From Roseobacter insulae (GTDB lineage Bacteria; Pseudomonadota; Alphaproteobacteria; Rhodobacterales; Rhodobacteraceae): 64,000 bases of DNA. This document shows positions 35,227-44,725 of the stretch, one piece after another (the stretch's first letter is position 1; each line of letters opens with the position of its first letter). Made by a program: the position numbers and the translations under genes. Location of the stretch: the NCBI RefSeq assembly GCF_019375555.1, contig NZ_JAHXDN010000003.1, forward strand, positions 62,001-126,000, in the 5' to 3' direction. The notes beneath the pieces are model-generated. The model saw only the letters and a program-made list of their open reading frames with translations, did no database searches and was not told the origin of the DNA.

Positions 35227-35451
35227 ATGATTTACGAAACGATCGTACATGAGAGAAGTGCCGCGCACCGGACCTTGGCCAACGTCGCTCAGGTTATCCT
35301 GCTGGTTGGTTTCGGCGTGCTGTTTGGGCTGATTCTGGCCGACGCGCCGGATGTGTCGCATGGTGCGGATGCGGTTAAGGCGCTTCAGGCGGGGCCGATT
35401 GAAGGTGAAGACTGGCACGGCAACGTGCGTCGTTCGGTGCCGGGACGCTGA
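35227..35451 (+). CDS. Small single-pass membrane protein
   Basis: This 74-residue protein has one transmembrane helix (VAQVILLVGFGVLFGLILA, about 22-40), a basic N-terminus and a polar C-terminal tail. AAAGGTGAAAGAG precedes ATG 35227. It ends four bases before the end of the convergent RdhA-like gene. I do not recognise the family. It is too short, with too few helices, to be a typical RdhB anchor. Confidence 0.65.
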   Translation: MIYETIVHERSAAHRTLANVAQVILLVGFGVLFGLILADAPDVSHGADAVKALQAGPIEGEDWHGNVRRSVPGR

Positions 35452-35454
35452 GCG

Positions 35455-36615
35455 CTAGTGCGCCCACCATGCGCTGGGCTTCTTGCGGCTGCCGCGCTGT
35501 CGATCCAGCCAGAGCGCGGCGCGCCGCAGGGGCGACAGCGCAAGGCGCAGCCAAAGCCGGTGACGCCATTGCGTGAAGTCGCGGTTGAAGGGACACACCC
35601 GCATGCAAATCGCGCAGTCAGAGGCCAGCTTGGACCAGAACCCAAAGCACTTTTCGGCATCAGAGGTCCATTTGCGCACGCCCTTGAGAGCAGAAACATT
35701 TGCGCCGCCGACCTCGGGGTCTCCGTAGGGCAGCGCCTTGACCGGGCAGGCATCCGCACATTTGGTGCAGATGTCGCAAAATGCCCGCACGCCGATCGGG
35801 CGCGGATCGTCATGGCTTAGCGGCAAAGATGTGAATATCTTGGAGAACCGCAGTCTTGGCCCGAATTCCGGCGTGATCACCATCTGGTTGCGGGCATATT
35901 CTCCCAACCCGGCTTTCAGGGCGTAGGGAATCACAAGCGCGGTGTCGTTCATCGATGGCACGGCTTCGTACCCCAGATTACGGATATAGGCGGCAGTCTG
36001 CATCACACAGGCGGCTTCCTGACTGTAGGCACGCCCTGTCGCCGCCCCGGCAAGCGCCGCCGGATAGGTATCGACGAGGTCTGCCGGCATCTCATGGCCC
36101 AGCACGATCACCGATGTAATGCCTTCCGGCAGGCTGTTGGGGGCGTCCGAAAGATCGCGGGTATCCACACGCGAGGCGTAATGCCATCGCGGGTCAAGCG
36201 CCGTGATGCCGCATAGGCTTGCTTTAAAGAAAGACGCCACTTTCTTGATTTCTTTTGACATTTCTTGGATGTCCGTCACGTCGACCTGCACCGGCGCCAC
36301 GGGTGTATCGGCGCTGATCGCGGCCTGAAATCCCTCGCGGCGGCCCTGATCGGCGAAACGATCCGTCATGATGTCCGAAATCAGCCAAGAGGCATTGCGC
36401 AGGGCGAAATCCCGCTGGCTGAAGCCATCGCCGCGCCGGGGCGTCGCCTCCATCCGGTAGGAGGCAAAAAACGCGTCAGTCTGCCGGGTGCGCACCGTGG
36501 GATCCCAGAAAGCGCGGGTAAAGATGTCATTGCGCTGCGCGAAGGGTTCGAAACCTTCGGTCACGTCGATCCCGGCCCGCGTGTCGGCGATATCAGCGCT
36601 TGATCCATCCTGCAT
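35455..36615 (-). CDS. Reductive dehalogenase-like (RdhA family) iron-sulfur protein, cytoplasmic
   Basis: This 386-residue protein aligns by eye with the C-terminal half of corrinoid-dependent reductive dehalogenases. Y197, N223 and R256 sit in AYSQEA, PSMNDTAL and TPEFGPRLRFSKIF. The spacings of 26 and 33 equal those I recall for the PceA residues Tyr246, Asn272 and Arg305. Two 4Fe-4S motifs follow: C280-x2-C-x2-C-x3-C290P, and C323 with C334-x2-C337-x3-C341P, flanked by RdhA-type GVRKW and KCFGFW. There is no Tat signal, no RdhB and no fused reductase domain. QueG is the nearest alternative, but its helical-repeat tail and context are absent. Whether it dehalogenates is unknown. Confidence 0.75.
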   Translation of the reverse strand: MQDGSSADIADTRAGIDVTEGFEPFAQRNDIFTRAFWDPTVRTRQTDAFFASYRMEATPRRGDGFSQRDFALRNASWLISDIMTDRFADQGRREGFQAAISADTPVAPVQVDVTDIQEMSKEIKKVASFFKASLCGITALDPRWHYASRVDTRDLSDAPNSLPEGITSVIVLGHEMPADLVDTYPAALAGAATGRAYSQEAACVMQTAAYIRNLGYEAVPSMNDTALVIPYALKAGLGEYARNQMVITPEFGPRLRFSKIFTSLPLSHDDPRPIGVRAFCDICTKCADACPVKALPYGDPEVGGANVSALKGVRKWTSDAEKCFGFWSKLASDCAICMRVCPFNRDFTQWRHRLWLRLALSPLRRAALWLDRQRGSRKKPSAWWAH

Positions 36616-36729
36616 GGGGCCAGCCTACGCAGTCGTTCTTTCCGGTCAATCGTAAAGGTCGCAAACAGACGCGACCGGGGGCATATCCCGCAGTCAACTC
36701 AGCGCCAACACAGAGCTCGGGAGCGACAT

Positions 36730-37674
36730 ATGAAAGTGGGATTCATCGGGTTGGGCAATGTCGGCGGCAAGCTGGCAGGATCGCTCATCCGTAACAAAAT
36801 CGACGTGCAGGTGCATGATTTAAATGCAGATTTCGTGTCAGCCAAGGTTGCGCAGGGCGCCAAGGACGGAAAAAGCCCGGCGCAAATGATGCAATCCTGC
36901 GACGCGGTGATCACCTGCTTGCCGACGCCAGACGCATCGGCCGCAGTGCTTGAGCAGATGTTGCCGCATGTCGCGCCCGGGAAGATCTGGATGGAGATGT
37001 CCACCACCGACGCGGGCGAAGTCAAACGTCTTGCGGAACTGGTCGCCGCGCAGGGCGGCGCCGCGGTCGATTGTCCGGTCTCGGGGGGGTGTCACCGCGC
37101 TGACACCGGAAACATCTCCATCTATGCGGGCTGTGATCGCGCCACGTTCGAGCGTGTTCTGCCCATACTCACCTGTATGGGACGGCGCATTCTGCATGTC
37201 GGAGAGGTTGGAAATTCCAGCATTCTCAAGGTCATGACCAATTATCTTGCCACGGCCAACCTGCTCACGCTCTGCGAGGCCCTGACGGTGATGAAGGCCG
37301 CGGGCATGGATTTGGGGATGACCTATGAAGCCATTGCCATGTCATCGGGAAATTCCTTCGTGCACGAGACGGAAAGCCAGTTGATCCTGTCGGGATCGCG
37401 GGACGTGAATTTCACCATGGATCTGGTGCAGAAAGACATCGGTTTGTTTCAGAAGCTGGCCGACACCTTTGATGTGCCGCTGGAAATCTCGCCCCTGATG
37501 ATCGAGATGATGTCAGATGGTCAACGCCGCTATGGCGCGCGCGCGCAATCCGACCGGATGATCGAGCGCCTGGAAGAGGCGACCGGTTTGAGCCTTCTTG
37601 CGCCGGGCTTTCCCCGGGAACTGGTGGATGATGAACCAGAGGAGCCGGGCTATGAGGTGGTGCCGAACCGTTAG
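36730..37674 (+). CDS. NAD(P)-dependent beta-hydroxyacid dehydrogenase family protein
   Basis: This 314-residue 3-hydroxyisobutyrate/6-phosphogluconate dehydrogenase relative has the N-terminal Rossmann motif [19 protein letters not shown] and the substrate motif [20 protein letters not shown]. The catalytic Lys lies in [15 protein letters not shown], and the dimerisation-helix region follows. The substrate is not apparent. It is divergent from the RdhA-like gene over 114 bp, with a 4-bp overlap at its end with the convergent serS. Confidence 0.88.
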   Translation: MKVGFIGLGNVGGKLAGSLIRNKIDVQVHDLNADFVSAKVAQGAKDGKSPAQMMQSCDAVITCLPTPDASAAVLEQMLPHVAPGKIWMEMSTTDAGEVKRLAELVAAQGGAAVDCPVSGGCHRADTGNISIYAGCDRATFERVLPILTCMGRRILHVGEVGNSSILKVMTNYLATANLLTLCEALTVMKAAGMDLGMTYEAIAMSSGNSFVHETESQLILSGSRDVNFTMDLVQKDIGLFQKLADTFDVPLEISPLMIEMMSDGQRRYGARAQSDRMIERLEEATGLSLLAPGFPRELVDDEPEEPGYEVVPNR

Positions 37675-38963
37675 GTCAGGGTGCCTTCCGACGACAGCAC
37701 TGTCTTGCCACCGAGGTAGGGCGCCAGAACCGCGGGCAGCGTGACCGAGCCGTCCGCCTGCTGCCCGTTTTCCAGAACCGCGATCAGACACCGGCCCACG
37801 GCGAGGCCCGAGCCGTTCAGCGTATGCACGAACCGAGGCTTGCCGCCATCCGCCGGTTTGAAACGGGCGTTCATGCGGCGGGCCTGAAAATCGCCCGTGG
37901 TGGATACGGAGGAGATTTCGCGGTAGGCGTTCTGACCGGGCAGCCACGCCTCGATGTCATAGGTCCGCCGGGCGCCGAATCCCATGTCACCGGTGCACAG
38001 GATCACCGTGCGATAGGGAACGCCCAACCGTTCAAGCAGGTCTTCGGCACATCGCAACATGCGTTTCTGTTCGGCATCGGAGGCATCGGGATGAGTGATG
38101 GATACCATCTCGACCTTCTCGAACTGGTGCTGTCGCAGCATGCCGGCGGTGTCGCGGCCCGCCGATCCAGCTTCGGAGCGGAAGCACAGGGTATGCGCGG
38201 TCATTCGGCGTGGCAGATCAGGTTCCTCCAGCACATCGCCGGCAACAGAATAGGTCAGGGTCACCTCTGACGTGGGGATCAGCCACCAGCCATTTGTCGT
38301 CTGGTAGCTGTCATCGCCGAATTTCGGCAGTTTGTCGGTGCCGTACATGGCCTCGTCCCGCACCAGCACGGGCGTTTGATGTTCGATCAGCCCGTTTTCA
38401 TCGACATGCGTGTCGATCATGAACTGCGCCAGCGCCCGGTGAATGCGGGCGACAGCACCTTTCAGCATGACGAACCGCGCGCCGGAGACCTTGGCCGCTG
38501 TCTCGAAATCCATCGAGGCAGCGACGCCGCCGATGTCGAAATGCTCCTTTGGGGCAAAGTCGAACTCCGGCAGATCGCCCCAGCGGGCAACCTCGACATT
38601 GTCGTTCTCATCGGCACCGTCCGGCACATCCCCTGCAGGCAGGTTCGCGATCCGGGCCAGCGTGTCGGTGAGCTGCGCATCAAGCTCCTTGGCCTCGGCC
38701 TGCATGGTGGCGACCTCGGCTTTCTTTTCGCCCACCAGCGCGCGCAGCCGCTCGAATTCCGCGTCATCCCCGGAAGCCTTTGCCGCGCCCACTTGCTTGG
38801 ACGCCCGGTTCTGTTCGGCCTGGGCGTTCTCAGCGGCGCTGATCTTGGCGCGGCGCGCTTCGTCCAGAGCCAGAATGTCAGACGACACGGGCGCATCGCC
38901 GCGCCGCGCCAGTGCGGCATCAAAGGCGTCGGGGGTGTCGCGGATCGCACGGATATCATGCAT
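37671..38963 (-). CDS. serS: Serine--tRNA ligase
   Basis: SerRS charges tRNA-Ser and tRNA-Sec. The 430 residues contain the N-terminal coiled-coil tRNA-binding arm (about 30-110). Class II motif 2 is present as [20 protein letters not shown] with QFEKVE, and motif 3 as [20 protein letters not shown] 38963 (MHDIRAIRD) matches the family start; an in-frame extension to 39188 overlaps the neighbouring protease gene on the same strand and is rejected. Confidence 0.97.
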   Translation of the reverse strand: MHDIRAIRDTPDAFDAALARRGDAPVSSDILALDEARRAKISAAENAQAEQNRASKQVGAAKASGDDAEFERLRALVGEKKAEVATMQAEAKELDAQLTDTLARIANLPAGDVPDGADENDNVEVARWGDLPEFDFAPKEHFDIGGVAASMDFETAAKVSGARFVMLKGAVARIHRALAQFMIDTHVDENGLIEHQTPVLVRDEAMYGTDKLPKFGDDSYQTTNGWWLIPTSEVTLTYSVAGDVLEEPDLPRRMTAHTLCFRSEAGSAGRDTAGMLRQHQFEKVEMVSITHPDASDAEQKRMLRCAEDLLERLGVPYRTVILCTGDMGFGARRTYDIEAWLPGQNAYREISSVSTTGDFQARRMNARFKPADGGKPRFVHTLNGSGLAVGRCLIAVLENGQQADGSVTLPAVLAPYLGGKTVLSSEGTLT

Positions 38964-39052
38964 GGCTGCTGTCCTTCGTCTGAGTCGTCGTTGCCAGAGC
39001 TTATGACCGATCTTTCCCCGGCGCGGAACCATGAGATTTGCGGGATGTATGA

Positions 39053-39805
39053 TCAGCCGGGGCGTCTTTGCTCGGCACGCACCAGTGCTGCGCGCCAATG
39101 CCGCAAAAGCCACTCGTCCACGGGCACCGCAAGCGCCAGCGGCGTTTCGCCCCCAACGCGTCCGGCAACCACTGCGACCAGCACCCATTCGTTGGTGACC
39201 CGGGCGAGAACCGGGCCACCGGAATTGCCATTGATCACCTCGCAGTCCAGGATCACCACAGGCTCGTTCCCGGAGGACAGGGTCATGCAGTCAAAGCGTC
39301 CGTTCAGCACGTTCGGGCTTTTGCGGTGGTAGCCAAGCACCGCAAGCTCTCCGAGGCGCAATGCGGCATTATCCGCGATGCGCAGTGGGGTCACCGCCGA
39401 GCCCGGAACAGGGGATTCCAGCTGGATCACGGCGACGTCGTATTTGAACTTGTGATTGCCCTTTGTTCTTTCGTATTCGGGATGAACGAAAATCTCCGCG
39501 GATCTGCTGGTGGCGATGAATCCGCCCTTGTCCCAGCCCGCGACGAAATGTCGGCGGCCCTTGAATTTATTGGTGCCGCCCGCGCAATGGGCCGCCGTGA
39601 CCACCAGATCAGGCGCGATCAGCGTGCCGCTGCAGGAGGCGTGACCGTGAATACCAGTGGCATTGACCCATCCGACGGCCTGCCATGCGAGGCGTTCTCT
39701 CTGGTCCAGCGCGGGCAGCAACTCGCTGTGGAGCGGCCCTGCAAGAAGCGCCCACGCCAAGGGCAGCCAGCCCAGCACCATCGTTATGCTATTCCGTCGC
39801 GTCAC
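39053..39805 (-). CDS. Trypsin-like serine protease
   Basis: This 250-residue secreted protease has a signal peptide (about 1-27) and an intact chymotrypsin-fold triad: His73 in VTAAHC, Asp123 in YDVAVIQL and Ser195 in GNSGGPV. Cys58-Cys74 and Cys173-Cys188 can form the conserved disulfides. No PDZ domain is present, so it is not DegP. It lies 89 bp upstream of serS on the same strand and is divergent from yajC over 208 bp. The substrate is unknown. Confidence 0.9.
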   Translation of the reverse strand: MTRRNSITMVLGWLPLAWALLAGPLHSELLPALDQRERLAWQAVGWVNATGIHGHASCSGTLIAPDLVVTAAHCAGGTNKFKGRRHFVAGWDKGGFIATSRSAEIFVHPEYERTKGNHKFKYDVAVIQLESPVPGSAVTPLRIADNAALRLGELAVLGYHRKSPNVLNGRFDCMTLSSGNEPVVILDCEVINGNSGGPVLARVTNEWVLVAVVAGRVGGETPLALAVPVDEWLLRHWRAALVRAEQRRPG

Positions 39806-40013
39806 GACCCCTCCGAAGCAGGCGATCCGGGATCAGGATGCACTTAATTTGCGGGCAGGCCAAGTGGCGGGCATCGTCCGGCAAACCGCGGCACAGGGCT
39901 TTTGCATATCCTGCACGCCGTCCCTTGCAAAGCGGCGTCACAGACCATAGGTTCCGCCAAAATTTGGCATACTGCGTCCGCAGGGTGTCGATCTACCCAG
40001 AAGGACTATTTCC

Positions 40014-40292
40014 ATGGAAGCGTTCGCGCAATTTGTGCCCCTTATTCTGATCTTTGCGATCATGTATTTCCTGCTCATCCGGCCACAGCAGAAGAAGGTC
40101 AAGGAACATCAGGCCATGGTGTCGGCGCTGCGCCGCGGCGATCAGGTCGTCACGCAGGGCGGGATCGTGGGTAAGGTTGCCAAGGTCAAGGACGACGGTG
40201 AACTGGAGCTTGAAATTGCCGATGGGGTGAAGGTCCGCGTGATCCAGTCAACCATTGCAACCGTGCTTTCCAAGACTGAACCGGCAAAGTAA
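40014..40292 (+). CDS. yajC: Preprotein translocase subunit YajC
   Basis: This 92-residue single-pass inner-membrane protein associates with SecDF. Its transmembrane helix is FVPLILIFAIMYFLLIRPQQ, followed by KKVKEHQAMVSALRRGDQVV and GGIVGKVAKV, all family hallmarks. AGAAGGA precedes ATG 40014. It leads the yajC-secD-secF unit, which spans 40014-42957, and shares a 208-bp divergent promoter region with the protease gene. Confidence 0.97.
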   Translation: MEAFAQFVPLILIFAIMYFLLIRPQQKKVKEHQAMVSALRRGDQVVTQGGIVGKVAKVKDDGELELEIADGVKVRVIQSTIATVLSKTEPAK

Positions 40293-40325
40293 CTGCGCCC
40301 TTTAACGCTTTGAAAAGGCGTCTTT

Positions 40326-41987
40326 ATGCTCCAGATTGACCTTTGGAAACGGATCATGATTTGGCTGACCTGCGCAGTTGGATTGTGGCTGGCCATTCCG
40401 AACGCCTTTTACACCAACGTCGAAAAACACAATGATGCCGGTGCCGCCATCGAACTGGGCGGGACAACCGAGGAACTGGCGGCCGACCGCGCGCTCTGGC
40501 CGGAATGGATGCCCTCGGGGCTGGTCAATCTTGGCCTCGATCTGCGCGGCGGAGCGCATCTGCTGGCCGAGGTCAAGGTCGCGGACGTCTACGAGGCGCG
40601 GATGCAGGCGGCCTGGCCGGAAATTCGCGACGCGCTGCGGCCTGAGCGGGCAACGGTCGGGACAATTCGTCTGCAACCCTCAGCCGCCGACGAGGTACGC
40701 GTCCGCATCAGCCAGCCGGAAGGCATGGCCCGTGCGCTGGAAATCGTGCGCGGGCTGGCGCGCCCGGTGCAAACCCTGACAGGGGTTGGTGCCACCGACA
40801 TTGAAGTGCGCGCTGCGGATGACCTGCTGATTGTGACGCTATCAGAGGCGGAAAAGCTGGCGACGGACGAACGTACGGTCCAGCAAAGCCTTGAAATCAT
40901 TCGCCGCCGGATCGACGAGGTCGGCACCCGCGAGCCCACGATCCAGCGTCAGGGAGCGGACCGCATCCTTATTCAGGTGCCCGGCGTCGGATCAGCCAGC
41001 GAGTTGAAAGAAATCATCGGGACCACTGCCCAACTGACCTTCAATCCGGTCATCACCCGGGGCACCGATGCCAACGCGGCCCCCGGCATCGGCAACAGGA
41101 TCGTGCCGTCGCTGGACGAGCCGGGCAGCTATTACACCATCGAGGCAGCCCCCGTTGTGACCGGCGAAGAGCTGGTGGACGCACAACCCGCCTTTGACCA
41201 GAACGGTCGTCCGGCCGTCAATTTCCGGTTCAACACCTCTGGCGCGCGTAAATTCGGCGACTACACGGCAGAGAACATCGGCTCTCCCTTCGCCATTGTG
41301 CTGGACGACGAAGTGGTCAGCGCACCAACCATTCAAAGCCATATCCCCGGCGGCTCGGGCATCATCACCGGCCGTTTCACGGTCGAGGAATCGACGAACC
41401 TGGCCGTTCTGCTGCGGGCAGGGGCCTTGCCCGCCGGTCTGGAATTTCTCGAAGAGCGCACCATCGGCCCGGAGTTGGGTCAGGACAGTATCGACGCAGG
41501 CAAGGTCGCGACCCTTGTCGCCTTTTCTGCGGTACTGGTGTTCATGTTCCTCAGCTACGGGCTGTTCGGCTTCTTTGCCAATATCGCGCTGATCATCAAT
41601 ATCGGCCTGATCTTCGGCTTGCTCAGCCTGATCGGTGCGACGCTGACGCTGCCGGGCATTGCCGGGATCGTGCTGACGGTGGGGATGGCGGTGGATGCCA
41701 ACGTGCTGATATTCGAGCGTATCCGCGAGGAATTGAAGACCTCCAAGGGGCCGGCCCGCGCCATCGAATTGGGGTATGAAAAGGCGCTGAGCGCCATTCT
41801 GGATGCCAATATCACCACCTTCATCACGGCGGTGATCCTCTTTGCGATGGGGTCCGGCCCGGTGCGAGGTTTCGCGATCACTCTTGGCCTCGGCATCCTG
41901 ACATCCGTCTTCACGGCAATTTTCGTGACCCGGCTTTTCGTGGTCATGTGGTTCGAGCGCAAGCGCCCGAAAACAATCGAGGTCTGA
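40326..41987 (+). CDS. secD: Protein translocase subunit SecD
   Basis: SecD uses the proton gradient to pull exported proteins out of SecYEG on the periplasmic side. The 553 residues have TM1 near the N-terminus and the motif LGLDLRGGAHLL. A large periplasmic P1 domain follows, and the SecD/SecF C-terminal domain includes GIAGIVLTVGMAVDANVLIFERI. Length is normal for alphaproteobacteria. AAAAGG precedes ATG 40326. It is followed by secF after one base. Confidence 0.98.
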   Translation: MLQIDLWKRIMIWLTCAVGLWLAIPNAFYTNVEKHNDAGAAIELGGTTEELAADRALWPEWMPSGLVNLGLDLRGGAHLLAEVKVADVYEARMQAAWPEIRDALRPERATVGTIRLQPSAADEVRVRISQPEGMARALEIVRGLARPVQTLTGVGATDIEVRAADDLLIVTLSEAEKLATDERTVQQSLEIIRRRIDEVGTREPTIQRQGADRILIQVPGVGSASELKEIIGTTAQLTFNPVITRGTDANAAPGIGNRIVPSLDEPGSYYTIEAAPVVTGEELVDAQPAFDQNGRPAVNFRFNTSGARKFGDYTAENIGSPFAIVLDDEVVSAPTIQSHIPGGSGIITGRFTVEESTNLAVLLRAGALPAGLEFLEERTIGPELGQDSIDAGKVATLVAFSAVLVFMFLSYGLFGFFANIALIINIGLIFGLLSLIGATLTLPGIAGIVLTVGMAVDANVLIFERIREELKTSKGPARAIELGYEKALSAILDANITTFITAVILFAMGSGPVRGFAITLGLGILTSVFTAIFVTRLFVVMWFERKRPKTIEV

Positions 41988-41988
41988 T

Positions 41989-42957
41989 ATGCGTCTGAGA
42001 CTGGTCAAGCAGAACACGAACTTCGATTTCTTCAAGCGCTGGAAGATGTGGCTGGGCATATCGGCCCTGATGATGGTGGTGGCTTTCGCCTCCTTCATGA
42101 TCCAGGGGTTGAATTTCGGCATTGATTTCCGGGGCGGCACGACAATCCGGACGGAAAGCCCGCTGCCGGTGGATATCGGCGTTTACCGCGATGCCATCGC
42201 GACGCTGGATCTTGGGGATGTGTCGATCACCGAAGTCTTCGATCCGACATTTGAGGCGGATCAGAACGTTGCGATGATCCGCATTCAGGCGCAGGAGGGG
42301 CAGGAGGCGGTCACCGCAGATGTGATCGAGGCGGCGGAACAGGTGTTGAAGACCGTGCGCCCGGACATCAAGTTCGTCTCTGTGGAATCGGTTGGGCCGA
42401 AAGTGTCCGGCGAGTTGATCCAGACGGCGGCGATTGCGGTCGTGCTGGCGATTGGGGCGGTTCTCATCTACATCTGGCTGCGCTTTGAATGGCAGTTTGC
42501 GCTGGGGGCCGTGCTGGCGCTTGTGCATGACGTGATCCTGACCATCGGCGTGTTTTCCGAACTGCAGATCCGCTTTGATCTCGCGATTATCGCGGCGCTT
42601 CTGACCATCGTGGGCTATTCGCTGAATGACACGGTGGTGGTGTTCGACCGGGTCCGCGAGAATCTGCGCAAATACAAGAAACGCCCGCTCAACGAGGTGC
42701 TGAACATCTCGATCAACGAGACGCTCAGCCGGACCTTCATGACCTCTGTCACCACGCTGCTGGCGCTGCTGGCGCTTTTCGTACTGGGCGGCGACGTGAT
42801 CCGGGGATTCGTTTTTGCGATGATCTGGGGTGTGATCGTGGGCACATACAGCTCGATCTTCGTGGCATCCGCGGCTCTGCTGTACCTCGGTGTGAAACGC
42901 GACTGGTCCAAACCGGACGCAAACTCCGGCAATCAATACGCCAACATAGATGCTTGA
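41989..42957 (+). CDS. secF: Protein translocase subunit SecF
   Basis: SecF is the partner of SecD. The 322 residues include the N-terminal TM, the motif GLNFGIDFRGGTTI, and the conserved VGYSLNDTVVVFDRVRENLR with SRTFMTSVTTLLALLALF. About six transmembrane helices are visible. It overlaps the following TauE gene by eight bases, so that gene is probably co-translated. Confidence 0.98.
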   Translation: MRLRLVKQNTNFDFFKRWKMWLGISALMMVVAFASFMIQGLNFGIDFRGGTTIRTESPLPVDIGVYRDAIATLDLGDVSITEVFDPTFEADQNVAMIRIQAQEGQEAVTADVIEAAEQVLKTVRPDIKFVSVESVGPKVSGELIQTAAIAVVLAIGAVLIYIWLRFEWQFALGAVLALVHDVILTIGVFSELQIRFDLAIIAALLTIVGYSLNDTVVVFDRVRENLRKYKKRPLNEVLNISINETLSRTFMTSVTTLLALLALFVLGGDVIRGFVFAMIWGVIVGTYSSIFVASAALLYLGVKRDWSKPDANSGNQYANIDA

Positions 42958-43702
42958 GGCCCTTTCTGGTGTCGTCGACACCGGGGGCCTGATCTGGCTG
43001 ACGCTGGGGGTTGTTGCGGCCGGTCTCGTGCGGGGCTTCGCTGGGTTTGGCAGCGGCATGATTATCATGCCCGTGGCCTCCGCCGTCTTGCCGCCGGTCG
43101 CGGCGGTGACTTTCATGATGATGGCGGAACTGGTCGGGCCTTTGCCGAATCTGCCCGCGGCCTGGCGGGACGGCGCGCCGCGCGATGTCGGGCGGCTGAT
43201 GATCGGATGCGCGCTGGCGGTGCCTGTCGGAATCCTGTGCCTGTCCCACATGGACACGACCGTTTTCGGATGGGTGGTTTCCACCAGTGTGGCGATCCTG
43301 CTGGTGCTGCTGATGTCCGGGTGGCGCTACAAGGGCGTGCTGACACCGAAACTGACGGTAGGTACCGGGGCCCTGGGCGGGTTCATGGGCGGTTTCGCCG
43401 GGGTGCCGGGCCCGCCGGTGATCATGCTCTACATGTCCAGCAAGCTGCCGATCTCCGTGATACGTGCCAATTTCCTGCTCTACCTGCTCGCGTTTGACGT
43501 GGTCATGGTCGCGGTGTTTTTCATGCTGGATCTGTTCGTCTGGAAAATCGCCTTGCTGGGTCTTTTGGCGGGAGTGCCGAATTTGCTCGCGAATATGGTG
43601 GGCGCGCGGCTGTTTGACCCCGACGCCGAAGTACTTTTTCGCCGGGTGGCCTACCTTGTGATCGCCGCCTCGGCTATTCTGGGGCTGCCGATCTGGAGTT
43701 AG
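42950..43702 (+). CDS. Sulfite exporter TauE/SafE family protein
   Basis: This 250-residue membrane protein has about eight hydrophobic helices and the two TauE motifs GFAGFGSGMIIMPVASAVLP and GGFMGGFAGVPGPPVIMLYM. The family exports sulfite or other organic anions. It starts eight bases inside secF and precedes an Mth938-like gene, so it seems to travel with the Sec unit. The substrate here is unknown; the nearest sulfur-related gene in the window is dddP, 15 kb away. Confidence 0.9.
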   Translation: MLEALSGVVDTGGLIWLTLGVVAAGLVRGFAGFGSGMIIMPVASAVLPPVAAVTFMMMAELVGPLPNLPAAWRDGAPRDVGRLMIGCALAVPVGILCLSHMDTTVFGWVVSTSVAILLVLLMSGWRYKGVLTPKLTVGTGALGGFMGGFAGVPGPPVIMLYMSSKLPISVIRANFLLYLLAFDVVMVAVFFMLDLFVWKIALLGLLAGVPNLLANMVGARLFDPDAEVLFRRVAYLVIAASAILGLPIWS

Positions 43703-43711
43703 GAGAGCCAC

Positions 43712-44065
43712 ATGCGCCTGAACGAGATGACATTCACCGACGCCAAGCCTGTCGAAGGCTATGGCGCGGGCTTCTTTCGCATCGGCGGCGAGGTTTTTCA
43801 TGGGGCGGTTATCGCCGGACCGCATGGCACAGCGGCGTGGGGCGGGTACGATGACCGCGATCCGCTGCTGAAACTCGCCGGTGACATCGATGTCCTGTTT
43901 ATAGGCACCGGGCAGGAGACCGCGCATGTGCCGGCCGACCTGCGCACCGCGCTCGAAGACGCCGGTCTTGGCGTCGAGGTCATGGCAACCCCCGCGGCCT
44001 GCCGTACCTACAATGTCCTGCTCAGCGAAGGACGGCGCATCGCCCTTGCGCTGATCCCGGTCTAA
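43712..44065 (+). CDS. Mth938-like domain protein (DUF498)
   Basis: This 117-residue protein has the Mth938/NDUFAF3-like fold: IGGEVFHGAVIAGPHGTAAW, DVLFIGTGQETAHVPADLR, and GLGVEVMATPAACRTYNVLL. In eukaryotes the relative NDUFAF3 helps complex I assembly. In alphaproteobacteria this gene commonly lies between secF and ccmA, as here. The bacterial function is not established. Confidence 0.9.
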   Translation: MRLNEMTFTDAKPVEGYGAGFFRIGGEVFHGAVIAGPHGTAAWGGYDDRDPLLKLAGDIDVLFIGTGQETAHVPADLRTALEDAGLGVEVMATPAACRTYNVLLSEGRRIALALIPV

Positions 44066-44107
44066 TCGGGCTTTTGCGCGCGGCGGCAATCGGTTAACGC
44101 TGGTCGT

Positions 44108-44725
44108 ATGGGTTTGGAAGTACGTGATCTTTGCGTTGAACGGGGCGGTGTGCCGGTGCTTATGGGCGTGTCCTTCGATTTGCCGCCTGGCAAGGCGCTG
44201 ATCCTGCGCGGACCCAACGGTGCGGGCAAGACGACGCTCCTGCGGACATTGGCGGGGTTGCAGCCGGCGCTTTCGGGCGCGGTCACCGGTGGCGAGGACC
44301 TGATCGCCTATGCCAGCCACTCCGACGGTTTGAAGGCAATGCTGACCGTTTCGGAAAACCTGGCATTCTGGGCTGATGTCTTCGGCCAACGGGACGTGAC
44401 CACAGCTCTCCACGCGTTCTCTCTTGAACCGCTTCGGGATCGACTGGCCGGAACCCTCTCGGCCGGACAGAAACGCCGTCTCGGTCTGGCGCGCATGCTG
44501 GTGACCGGGCGGCCTGTCTGGATGCTGGATGAACCCACGGTATCGTTGGACAAGGACGCCGTGCGCCAGTTCGCCACCGTGGTTGCGGGACATCTGGCCT
44601 CGGGCGGGTCCGCGTTGATCGCGACCCACATCGATCTGGGGCTGGAGGCGGAGGTTCTGGACATCTCCCCCCTTCGCGCGCAACCCGACGCGCGGGCAGG
44701 CGCAAGTGATGAGGCCTTTTTGTGA
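44108..44725 (+). CDS. ccmA: Heme exporter ATP-binding protein CcmA
   Basis: This is the ATPase of the cytochrome c maturation ABC transporter CcmABCD, which releases holo-CcmE for heme delivery. The 205 residues have Walker [10 protein letters not shown] at about 35-43, signature [15 protein letters not shown], and Walker [12 protein letters not shown]. It overlaps ccmB by four bases. GTTAAC at 44093-44098 lies just before the start and is not assigned a role. Confidence 0.97.
   Translation: MGLEVRDLCVERGGVPVLMGVSFDLPPGKALILRGPNGAGKTTLLRTLAGLQPALSGAVTGGEDLIAYASHSDGLKAMLTVSENLAFWADVFGQRDVTTALHAFSLEPLRDRLAGTLSAGQKRRLGLARMLVTGRPVWMLDEPTVSLDKDAVRQFATVVAGHLASGGSALIATHIDLGLEAEVLDISPLRAQPDARAGASDEAFL

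Noticed and set aside
35455-36615. Epoxyqueuosine reductase QueG as identity of the RdhA-like protein
   Set aside because: It lacks the QueG-type second cluster spacing and C-terminal repeat region, while GVRKW, KCFGFW and the triad spacing fit RdhA.
44093-44098. GTTAAC before ccmA as a CtrA site
   Set aside because: It is a lone hexamer expected by chance several times in the window, and ccm genes are not usual CtrA targets.
42749-44683. Long minus-strand open frame over secF, TauE, Mth938 and ccmA
   Set aside because: It spans several well-supported plus-strand genes and its translation is low-complexity; it is a shadow of their codon usage.
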